21,752 nucleotides of DNA, from positions 1-21,752 of the forward strand of contig JBBRHH010000030.1 in NCBI GenBank assembly GCA_038222915.1, given 5' to 3'. This DNA comes from JBBRHH01 sp038222915. Its GTDB lineage: Bacteria > Planctomycetota > Phycisphaerae > Tepidisphaerales > Tepidisphaeraceae. Shown one piece after another: positions 16,231-21,738 of the stretch. The position numbers and the translations under genes are program-made. The first letter of the stretch is position 1. Each line of letters begins with the position of its first letter. The notes under the pieces are model-generated. The model was not told the origin of the DNA. It ran no database searches and saw nothing but the letters and a program-made list of their open reading frames with translations.

Positions 16231-16783
16231 ATGAATGACATTGATGCGAAGCCCGGGACGGTGGTGATTGGGTACGGGCTGCCGGTTCGCGGGGCGTGGT
16301 GGAGGCGGATGCATCTTGCGGAAGGCTCAGGTCAAGTGGCCGGCTGGGCAACATTATTTCCTGGGGACCTCGCCGAATCGATGTCTGGAAATCCGGAGTT
16401 CAGACACAGCGAAGGCGATTCTGGACGCTTCCACCTTTCAGATCATAAAACCATTGACGTTGCAACGTGCATTTACGGAATCGCCGGATGGCGCGTTCGT
16501 CGCTGAGCAGCTTCCGAGTCGGATCTTGTTCTGGGACCGTCCTCTAAAGCGAATCCGCACTTCGATTGATCTTCCTTCGAAACAACAGTTTGAAAGAGTT
16601 CGGTTTTACGGCAATCAGAGCGTGTTCATTGGAGCACAATTGTGGAAGATGCGACGGCCGCCGGAGTGGTGGGGCTTTCTTGTCTTGCCGCAGTGCTGGC
16701 TGGTGGTTGGGTTGAGCGCGGTGCTTTTGCTGTGCCTTTGGCGCGATTGGCGGCGGTGGGTTTGTGCGCGGCATCTTGGGTAG
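16231..16783 (+). pseudogene. Frameshifted gene for a small hypothetical membrane protein
   Basis: No single frame gives a convincing protein, but two frames joined near 16310-16335 do. The first frame from ATG 16231 reads MNDIDAKPGTVVIGYGLPV and RGAWWRRMHL. The second continues with QVKWPAGQHYFLGTSPNR and CLEIRSSDTAKAILD. It ends with a hydrophobic segment FLVLPQCWLVVGLSAVLLLC and a basic tail RDWRRW before the stop at 16783. One surplus base would explain the shift. Planctomycete genomes contain many short proteins of unknown role with a tryptophan-rich body and this kind of C-terminal membrane anchor; membership is an impression, not a database result. No Shine-Dalgarno precedes 16231. The last 240 bases run antisense to the annotated tail of the acetyltransferase gene. 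It may be a true pseudogene or a sequencing error. Confidence 0.4.
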
Positions 16784-17416
16784 AGCCGATCGGCGATCGA
16801 AAAGAAAATAGACGGGTCGATCGGGGTCGTCGGCTTTTGGGTCGTGTCTCATCATCCCGGCCAAGTCAAAGAAGCGGTGAGCCCTGGCCATGGTGGCGAG
16901 GGCGTCGATGTAGCGTGTACTGCAATTGTTGCAGATGCAATTAACCAGCGTGACGGCGAGGCCCAGGGAGCGGAATTGGGGATGGACTGCCACGCGGCTG
17001 ATGGTTCGGACGTTCTGGTTGAGGAAGGTGATTCGGTTTGTTGGCGAGAGATCGTTCAGGCGCAGGAGCTTGTTGCGGATGGGGAGGTTTAGGACTGGCC
17101 AGGAGAGGACGGCGACGGCCACGGGGCGGTTTGGGGGAATGCGGATTTCAGATTTGAAATATTTGAAATTGCGTATTTTAGAATGCGGAGGGGGGCTTTT
17201 GGGTTCGTTTTGTAATTCGTTGATCGGGGTGTAGGTGACTGTCCAGATGGCGGCCCAGGTGGCCGGGGGTTTGGGGCGGTAGTGGAAGCGGGCGAGGGCG
17301 CGGTAGTCCGCTACTTTTCCCGGCGCTAGCGTTAAGGTGCCGGGGAGGCCTGGCAGGGGATAGAGGATGATTGCCGGCGGCGCGGTGGGTTCGTTTTGTA
17401 TTTTGAGCGTGGTCAT
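16544..17416 (-). CDS. GNAT-family N-acetyltransferase, partner of the ABC ATPase (COG2401-like), with abnormal tail
   Basis: 290 codons starting at ATG 17416, which overlaps the ABC ATPase stop as ATGA, so translation is coupled. The acetyl-CoA-binding motif of GNAT enzymes is in RVAVHPQFRSLGLAVTLV (141-158), with the RxxGxA signature at Arg149-Ala154. The acceptor is unknown. Three oddities are visible. Two copies of the operon's 14-base repeat encode QNEP at 7-10 and 69-72. Residues about 76-92 come from an AT-rich stretch (17141-17190) that looks like inserted intergenic sequence. The core ends naturally near PVYFLFDR (201-208), while the last 80 or so residues are basic, proline-rich and antisense to another frame, suggesting loss of the original stop. 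ABC-ATPase/acetyltransferase pairing is known from COG2401 fusion proteins; that link is from memory. Confidence 0.75.
   Translation of the reverse strand: MTTLKIQNEPTAPPAIILYPLPGLPGTLTLAPGKVADYRALARFHYRPKPPATWAAIWTVTYTPINELQNEPKSPPPHSKIRNFKYFKSEIRIPPNRPVAVAVLSWPVLNLPIRNKLLRLNDLSPTNRITFLNQNVRTISRVAVHPQFRSLGLAVTLVNCICNNCSTRYIDALATMARAHRFFDLAGMMRHDPKADDPDRPVYFLFDRRSALPKMPRTNPPPPIAPKAQQKHRAQPNHQPALRQDKKAPPLRRPSHLPQLCSNEHALIAVKPNSFKLLFRRKINRSADSL
17141..17190. repeat. AT-rich insertion-like segment inside the acetyltransferase gene
   Basis: About 50 bases at roughly 35% GC interrupt very GC-rich coding sequence. It contains ATTTCA-GATT-TGAAAT, a small hairpin, and then ATTTGAAATT. The word GGATTTCAGAT (17143-17153) recurs at 20715-20725 in the non-coding space beside tatC, where TTTGAAA also follows. 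The length of the segment keeps the frame open. One shared 11-mer in a window of this size can arise by chance, so kinship of the two is only suggested. Confidence 0.35.
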
Positions 17417-18152
17417 CGGTATGCCTCTTTTCTTCGTTTCTGCGTCGTGACGGCGGTTTCGCCGAAATCGCAGTGGATGATGCGGTCCGGGGCGAGCGGT
17501 TGGGTGAGGTCGTCGTGGCTGGTGGCGAGGACGGCGCTCAAGTTCGGAGAGCGATCGATGGCCCGGCGCAGGGCGTGGGCGACGATGGCGGCCGTTACGC
17601 GGTCGAGGAGGGCGGCGAATTCGTCGGAGACGAGCAGGGAGTTGCCAGGTTTGGAACAAGAAGTTGATTGGTGGATGGCCAGTGCGAGGCGTAAGCGCCA
17701 GCGCTGGCCTTCGCTTAGCTCGGCCGGGGAGTGGAGGTAGGACTGGGCTTCGGCCAGTCCTACTTTCGCGAGGGCTTGGAGTGCCTGATCGATGGGGAGG
17801 TTGGGGAGGAGGTCGATGAGTGGGCGATTGGGCAGGGGGATGGTGGCGAGGTTGATGCAGGGGCGGCGGGCCCGGGATTGTAGGGCGCGGAGCAGGGAGG
17901 ATTTTCCTGCGCCGCTGGGGCCGGTGATGAGGAAGATCTGGCCGGGGCGGGGGAGGGGGATGTTGGGCGGGGCGCGGGGCGGTTGGGTTCGTTTTGTCGG
18001 GGAGTAAGTCAGGCCAAACCAGGCGGCGACGGTGGCGGCGCGGGCGGAATGGAGGGGGTGGCGAGGTTGCGGTGTGTTCGTTTTGCGCATCTGTGCTCCG
18101 GGAGTTCCTAGTTTTTAGTTCCTGGTGGAAGGGTGGTTTGGGTTTGTTTTGT
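17200..18152. repeat. Five copies of a 14-base word dispersed through a three-gene operon
   Basis: TGGGTTCGTTTTGT occurs exactly at 17200-17213, 17386-17399 and 17984-17997. It recurs with one mismatch at 18139-18152 and with two at 18073-18086. All are in the same orientation (ACAAAACGAACCCA on the coding strand). They fall in all three genes and in more than one frame: QNEP twice in the acetyltransferase, KRTQ and KTNT in the ABC ATPase, TKQT in the HTH protein. All lie in N-termini, tails or linkers. Spacing is irregular (about 186, 598, 89 and 66 bases). I saw no further copy elsewhere in the window. Confidence 0.8.
17413..18090 (-). CDS. Stand-alone soluble ABC-type ATPase (COG2401-like)
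   Basis: 225 residues, no membrane segment. Walker A is GPSGAGKSS (57-65), the ABC signature LSEGQRWRLRLAL (125-137), Walker B with catalytic Glu SLLVSDEF (Asp156, Glu157), D-loop ALLD and H-loop His192 in ATSHDD. All residues for ATP hydrolysis are present, so it is probably active. With no permease in sight it is unlikely to be a transporter. Its close partner is the acetyltransferase translated from the overlapping ATGA. The pair resembles the two halves of COG2401, 'ABC-type ATPase fused to a predicted acetyltransferase domain', whose role is undetermined. GGAGC precedes the ATG, 17 bases after the HTH gene stop. The N-terminal 45 residues, including two repeat-derived peptides, look disordered and proline-rich. 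Confidence 0.85.
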   Translation of the reverse strand: MRKTNTPQPRHPLHSARAATVAAWFGLTYSPTKRTQPPRAPPNIPLPRPGQIFLITGPSGAGKSSLLRALQSRARRPCINLATIPLPNRPLIDLLPNLPIDQALQALAKVGLAEAQSYLHSPAELSEGQRWRLRLALAIHQSTSCSKPGNSLLVSDEFAALLDRVTAAIVAHALRRAIDRSPNLSAVLATSHDDLTQPLAPDRIIHCDFGETAVTTQKRRKEAYR

Positions 18153-18581
18153 TCTGCGGGCGGGGCGCGGAATCTGGGGTTGGCGGCCTTTGTGCCAGCC
18201 TTTGAGTTCAAAGAGGGTTTCGCGGATTTCCAGGCGCGAGCGGTGATGGAGCTTGGCCAGTTCCTTGAGCGGGCGTTTCAGGAGGTAGTGGTCGATGCCA
18301 AGCTGCTGGTTTTCGGGGGGGAGGTCGCCTGGGTTATCAATGAGGGTGGCGACGAGCGGATCGCGGAGACGCGTGATGAGACGATGCAGCCGGCGTGAGA
18401 CTGTGCCGGGGGCGAGGCCCATGAGCTGGGCGGCGTCGCGCCGGCTGGCGCCTTGGGCGATCGTGCGAATCAGGGCTTCATCGTCGGGCAGGAGGTAGAC
18501 GGCGCGGCGGAGGAGGGTGTCGAAATCGTCCGGGCGGGCGGCGTCGGCGTACGTGCAGTAGTCGACCAGCTGGGAGGCCAT
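18108..18581 (-). CDS. Double helix-turn-helix protein, sigma region 4-like
   Basis: 157 residues. The first HTH (about 37-70) reads EALIRTIAQGASRRDAAQLM, then GLAPGTVSRRLHRLITRL. It looks like sigma-factor region 4.2, with the sequence DDEALIRTIA before it as in sigma-70 helices. A second helical block (about 100-128) reads RPLKELAKLHHRSRLEIRE followed by TLFELKGWHKG, and could be another HTH. There is no region 2, so it cannot be a complete sigma factor; a DNA-binding regulator or adaptor is more likely. AAGGAG (complement of 18591-18596) lies nine bases before the ATG. It is the first gene of the HTH-ABC-GNAT operon and is the obvious candidate to regulate it. The C-terminal 25 residues are Pro/Arg/Thr-rich and include a copy of the 14-base repeat. 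Confidence 0.75.
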   Translation of the reverse strand: MASQLVDYCTYADAARPDDFDTLLRRAVYLLPDDEALIRTIAQGASRRDAAQLMGLAPGTVSRRLHRLITRLRDPLVATLIDNPGDLPPENQQLGIDHYLLKRPLKELAKLHHRSRLEIRETLFELKGWHKGRQPQIPRPARRTKQTQTTLPPGTKN

Positions 18582-18601
18582 GGGCCAGAGCTCCTTTTCC
18601 C

Positions 18602-18635
18602 TAAAACAACGCAGCGACCGCGTTTAACGGCCGCT
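18602..18635 (-). terminator. Possible weak terminator or attenuator before the HTH-ABC-GNAT operon
   Basis: On the minus strand AGCGGCCG (complement of 18628-18635) pairs with CGGTCGCT (complement of 18613-18620), seven of eight positions, around loop TTAAACG. TGCGTTGTTTTAG follows. It lies between the PilZ gene stop and the HTH gene, where it could separate the two transcripts. The stem is imperfect and the T-tract interrupted. Confidence 0.3.
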
Positions 18636-18738
18636 GAATTGAAGCTCCATTGTCGCCAGTTGTTAGGTGTATGTCAAGTGCATTCTTTTGACATTGTGCC
18701 TGCGGTATCATTCCTGTAAATGGCTTTTAATTATTCAC

Positions 18739-19236
18739 TTACGATACAGCATGTGCGGGAGAGAAATTTATACTGCCAGAAAGACGAAACCTTCGTTTAA
18801 TTTTTCCAAACATTCTGCTTGTCATGCTTTCGGGCGCCGGCGTTCGGGCCGATGAGCGGGCTTTTCCCTTCGTCGCCGGGACTTGGGATGTCTTGAGATC
18901 GACGGCCCCATTGAGCTCAGCGCCGACGACAAAATGCTGTTCGTCCCGGCGGCAATGCACGACGGTGTATGCGAGGGCGGACTTTGCGCTATGACGGGGC
19001 AACAGGAACGGCGTCTGTTCGTTGACGGGCTCCTCGGTGCGAAAGGCGATGCCGGTGAGTGACACGTCGGTCACCTGCACGGTGCGCGGCGTTCGTTCTC
19101 CGTCCGGGGGACTGATAATGATGTCCGTCGACCGTGACTGTTGCATGCGTTGGGCCTTGCGGGCTCCGCGCTGCAGGCCGGCCTCTGCGGTCAGTTCCGC
19201 GGTCGTGTCAGGGAATGTGTTGATTGCTAACTGCAT
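18739..19236 (-). CDS. PilZ-domain protein (predicted c-di-GMP binding)
   Basis: 165 residues, cytoplasmic. Both sequence signatures of cyclic-di-GMP-binding PilZ domains are visible in order: RxxxR at Arg26-Arg30 (ARKAQRMQQ) and DxSxxG at Asp57-Gly62 (VTDVSLTGIAF). Strands follow through about residue 112 (HFVVGAELNG). No second domain is present; the C-terminal 50 residues are basic and probably disordered (ATKGKARSSARTPAPES, FGKIKRRFRLSG). A single PilZ domain usually acts as a c-di-GMP-responsive adaptor. GGAG lies seven bases before the ATG, but this Shine-Dalgarno can be sequestered in the hairpin at 19244-19266. A 12-bp palindrome sits about 75 bp upstream of the start. The HTH-ABC-GNAT operon follows 157 bases downstream on the same strand. 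Confidence 0.75.
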   Translation of the reverse strand: MQLAINTFPDTTAELTAEAGLQRGARKAQRMQQSRSTDIIISPPDGERTPRTVQVTDVSLTGIAFRTEEPVNEQTPFLLPRHSAKSALAYTVVHCRRDEQHFVVGAELNGAVDLKTSQVPATKGKARSSARTPAPESMTSRMFGKIKRRFRLSGSINFSPAHAVS

Positions 19237-19243
19237 AACGTTT

Positions 19244-19266
19244 CTCCGATGTTTTCTTGATCGGAG
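19244..19266 (-). promoter_or_regulatory. Hairpin sequestering the PilZ gene Shine-Dalgarno
   Basis: In the minus-strand transcript CUCCGAU (from 19266-19260) pairs perfectly with AUCGGAG (from 19250-19244) around a 9-base loop. The GGAG of the second arm is the Shine-Dalgarno, seven bases before the AUG at 19236. The whole ribosome-binding site is thus in the stem. Such a layout can give translational control by a protein, small RNA or temperature; which applies is not known. Confidence 0.5.
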
Positions 19267-19311
19267 GCGCGTCCGGGGTGGTTTAGGGAGTTGGCCTATA
19301 TTTTCTCGTGT

Positions 19312-19323
19312 ATCAGTACTGAT
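19312..19323. promoter_or_regulatory. Perfect 12-bp palindrome upstream of the PilZ gene (candidate operator)
   Basis: ATCAGTACTGAT is a perfect palindrome. On the minus strand a TATAGG-like -10 candidate lies about 15 bases downstream, which would place the palindrome on the -35 region of a PilZ promoter, as expected for a repressor or activator dimer site. Confidence 0.3.
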
Positions 19324-19545
19324 GATGCGGTATTTGGCGGGTTACCGGACGGTGAGGCGGGAGGGTCGCACCACGGGCCAGTGGCGAAATTCTTGTTTCG
19401 CTGAAATTGAGGGTGGTTCTTATCGGCAGGGACGTTGGCATCGCTGATAGAAGCGCGCGCGGATCGCCATTGGGAATTTTTTTTGTTAGGACCTTTGATG
19501 TCGGCGTGTAGTTCGAAAAATATTCAGGATTATCCGGCAAACCGG

Positions 19546-19573
19546 TTGACACAGATTTCGATGCCGTTATTTA
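19546..19573 (+). promoter_or_regulatory. Candidate sigma-70-type promoter facing the beta-helix protein gene
   Basis: A perfect -35 hexamer TTGACA (19546-19551) is followed after 16 bases by TATTTA (19568-19573), a mediocre -10. It lies about 375 bases before the next start codon, implying a long leader or a small RNA. Confidence 0.4.
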
Positions 19574-19950
19574 AGCGTGCCTGATGCAGGTCAGGTTTAC
19601 CTGTTTTGCGCTAGAGTCCGTTCCGGATCGAGTGGTCGGTGTCCTTCCCGAGGCATCCGTCCGCTAAGACGCAGAGGATATTCGTCACGCCACATCCTCA
19701 GGCGTCGGGCCTTCAATGCGGCCCGCCGAAAGGCTGATCTTAGGAAATCGGCGAAAAGCGTTTCGCCGTTGTCGGACACCAATGTGTTTTGGGCAATCTT
19801 GAGCATCGCGATCCCGAGTCGCGTTTGTGCGAGGCCCTGAATTTGAACTGGCCGAGAGCTGCGCGATGCGGCTTGCGGCCTGGACCGTCTCGACTGCGCG
19901 TCTCATTGCGGTCAGGGAACTGTCTTAACCAATTTTACGAACGGAGTCTG

Positions 19951-20643
19951 ATGCGATTGCATAAGAACGTACTGGGTGCACTGGCCGCGATGTTGTTGTT
20001 CGGATGCGTATCCGAAGTGAAGGCGAACGGGTGGGTGAATGGATTCTGGATTTATCCGTACAAGACCTTCGTGCATGATTCGGTTGGCGGCCGGCCCTGG
20101 ATTCAGCCCCAGAAGGTGTTGAACATTCAAGACTATTCCATCACCAATCCCCCCATCAATCATAAGGGAATGGGGATTGGTTCTTCGAAACAACCCAACG
20201 GCAGTTACTGGTCCTGGAAGAGCATCACCGTTTCACACTGCGAAATCTCCGGCATCTGGCGAACGCCGGGCTGGCACACCGATTTCATCCAGGTCTGCGG
20301 CGGCGGCAACTGGCAGGACAACCCGACCGACCTGGTGATCCAGGACATTGACATGCACGACGGCGTGGGCATTCCGGTGATGATCGAAGACGGTAATTTC
20401 AACAGCATTCTCCTGAAGGACCTGCGCGTGCGTAACACGGTTGTCTGCCTTCAGGTGACCGCGATTCACACCGGGCATATCAACACGATCACGGTGGACC
20501 ACTGCCCGAACATGAGCATCGCCATCATGGGCCGGCCGGGCGCGATTGGGATTGTGTATGTGAAGAATTCGCCGGGGATTCGCATTGGCGACACGCCGAA
20601 CGTGGCCGGGAAGAGCGGGGCGCGGGTTATCTTTTTGAACTGA
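19951..20643 (+). CDS. Exported beta-helix-like protein of unknown function
   Basis: 230 residues. The N-terminus (MRLHKNVLGALAAMLLFGC) is a signal sequence. LFGC could be a lipobox with Cys19, though Phe at -2 is atypical; cleavage after VKA is the alternative. The mature part has repeated short strands separated by about 20-25 residues: VLNIQDYSITN, SITVSHCEISGI, LVIQDIDMHDG, ILLKDLRVRNT, NTITVDHCPNM, IGIVYVKNSPGI. This is the rhythm of a right-handed parallel beta-helix, a fold of polysaccharide lyases and surface proteins. WRTPGWHTDFIQVCGGG and GIPVMIEDGNF stand out as possible functional loops, rich in Trp, His and Asp. No family is recognised. GGAG (19943-19946) four bases before the ATG fixes the start; the frame opens earlier at 19789 without support. 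An intrinsic terminator follows. Confidence 0.8.
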   Translation: MRLHKNVLGALAAMLLFGCVSEVKANGWVNGFWIYPYKTFVHDSVGGRPWIQPQKVLNIQDYSITNPPINHKGMGIGSSKQPNGSYWSWKSITVSHCEISGIWRTPGWHTDFIQVCGGGNWQDNPTDLVIQDIDMHDGVGIPVMIEDGNFNSILLKDLRVRNTVVCLQVTAIHTGHINTITVDHCPNMSIAIMGRPGAIGIVYVKNSPGIRIGDTPNVAGKSGARVIFLN

Positions 20644-20668
20644 TCATCTGCGGGAATTGGAATTGATC

Positions 20669-20709
20669 GGCGGCGGAGACTTGCAAGAGTCTCCGCCGCT
20701 TTTCTTTTC
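20669..20709 (+). terminator. Intrinsic terminator after the beta-helix protein gene
   Basis: GCGGCGGAGACT (20670-20681) pairs perfectly over 12 bases with AGTCTCCGCCGC (20688-20699) around a 6-base loop, then TTTTCTTTTC. It begins 26 bases after the stop codon. The AT-rich stretch at 20711-20746, which shares a word with 17143-17153, follows directly. Confidence 0.9.
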
Positions 20710-20754
20710 AGATTGGATTTCAGATCTCAGATTGGAGGATTTGAAAAGTCGCCA

Positions 20755-21738
20755 TCAAGTCGCGGCTTTGGCCGACTTCCTTAGGCCCCACTGGGCGAGC
20801 AGGATGCCGAATTCGTAGAGGAGGATGAGCGGAACGAGTAGCGCCATCATGGCGGTGACAACGTCGCCCGGCGCGAGGACGGCGGCGACGATGGTCATGA
20901 CGAAGTAGACGATCCGGCGGCTTTTCTTGAGGCCGGCCACTTCGACGATGCCGATCTTGACGACGGTCATAACGACGATGGGCAACTGGAAGCAGATGCC
21001 GAAGGTGAGCATGGAGGTGATGACCAGATCGATGTACGTCGACAGCTCGATCATCGGGGCGACGAGGTTTTTGGAGCCGAACGTAAGGACGCGCGTCTCT
21101 TTCTGAAGGTAGACCTTCAGGCGGCCTTCGAACTGGTTGTACCAGATCTCGCCGTCGATGGGCGTGGCCGGGTCGGCCTCGAAGCTGTCGATGTGGGAGG
21201 GCTGGGAGGTTGGGAGCTGGACCAATGGCGTTTTTGGCGTCTCTGGAAGTGGAAACGTGTTGCTGAAATCAAGGAGGACGCCGATGGTGAGGGGCAAGAC
21301 CACGACATAGACGAAGACCATGCCGAGGATCAGGAGGCCGATGCTGAGGGGGATGTATCGGGTGAGAGCTTTGCGCTCATTGGGATAGAGGCCGGCGGCG
21401 ACGAATTGCCAGAGCTGGTAGAGGATCCAGGGGCCGCTGAAGGCCAGGGCGGTGATCAGGCTGATCTTCAGATAGGTCATGAAGGCGCCGGCCACCTCGC
21501 GATTGTAGAGCTGGGGGTTGATGGAGCGTTTTTTGAGGGCGAAATAGAGGGGTTTGCAGAAGGCGACGACGATGCGCTCGCCGAAGAGCATGCAGATGAT
21601 GACGGCGACGAAGAGCCCGATGAAACCGAAGATGAAGCGGCGGCGGAGCTCGTCGAGGTGCTCGCCGACCGTCATGCGGTATTCTTCGGGATCGAACTTC
21701 GGGCTGGGGGATGGCTGATATTCCAACTGAGCGGTCAT
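20755..21738 (-). CDS. tatC: Sec-independent (twin-arginine) translocase subunit TatC
   Basis: 327 residues; inner-membrane receptor of the Tat pathway that recognises twin-arginine signals such as that of the oxidoreductase at 8356. Family blocks are EHLDELRRRF (26-35), FMTYLKISLITAL (86-98), ILYQLWQFVAAGLYPNER (105-122), FVYVVVLPL (142-150), FGICFQLPIVV (246-256) and VLAPGDVVTAMMALLVPLILLYEFGI (287-311). About six membrane helices are present. E. coli TatC has about 258 residues; the excess is mostly a roughly 60-residue insertion in the periplasmic loop between helices 3 and 4 (about 158-230), containing DGEIWYNQFEGRLKVYL. Gln251 stands where E. coli has a conserved Glu (FEVP). An upstream minus-strand frame ending TMPLR overlaps the start as ATGA, so another tat gene such as tatA may precede it outside the window. 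Confidence 0.95.
   Translation of the reverse strand: MTAQLEYQPSPSPKFDPEEYRMTVGEHLDELRRRFIFGFIGLFVAVIICMLFGERIVVAFCKPLYFALKKRSINPQLYNREVAGAFMTYLKISLITALAFSGPWILYQLWQFVAAGLYPNERKALTRYIPLSIGLLILGMVFVYVVVLPLTIGVLLDFSNTFPLPETPKTPLVQLPTSQPSHIDSFEADPATPIDGEIWYNQFEGRLKVYLQKETRVLTFGSKNLVAPMIELSTYIDLVITSMLTFGICFQLPIVVMTVVKIGIVEVAGLKKSRRIVYFVMTIVAAVLAPGDVVTAMMALLVPLILLYEFGILLAQWGLRKSAKAAT

Larger units (their letters stand above)
19237..19950. other. 714-base gene-free region between the PilZ gene and the beta-helix protein gene
   Basis: No frame here has a ribosome-binding site or protein-like composition. Left part: PilZ leader hairpin (19244-19266) and palindrome (19312-19323). Middle: candidate promoter facing right (19546-19573). 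Right: about 370 bases of mixed composition with several hairpins, for example CGGGCC (19706-19711) with GGCCCG (19720-19725), and CGGCGAAA (19749-19756) with TTTCGCCG (19761-19768). It could be a long structured 5' leader or a separate small RNA. Confidence 0.45.

Noticed and set aside
17200..18152. CRISPR array
   Set aside because: The repeated word is only 14 bases, irregularly spaced (66 to 598 bases) and lies within coding genes; no cas gene is present.
17418..18211. Upstream extension of the acetyltransferase frame to 18211, giving a 555-residue protein
   Set aside because: The extension is Pro/Arg-rich out-of-frame reading of the ABC ATPase and HTH genes; the true start is the ATGA-overlapping ATG at 17416.
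16027..18581. Integrated mobile element at tRNA-Phe
   Set aside because: No integrase, no duplicated tRNA 3' end and no phage or plasmid gene was seen; only gene decay and short repeats.
19577..19840. 87-codon plus-strand frame and overlapping minus-strand frames before the beta-helix gene
   Set aside because: They have no ribosome-binding site, Arg/Ser-rich composition without motifs, and fall on hairpin-rich sequence.
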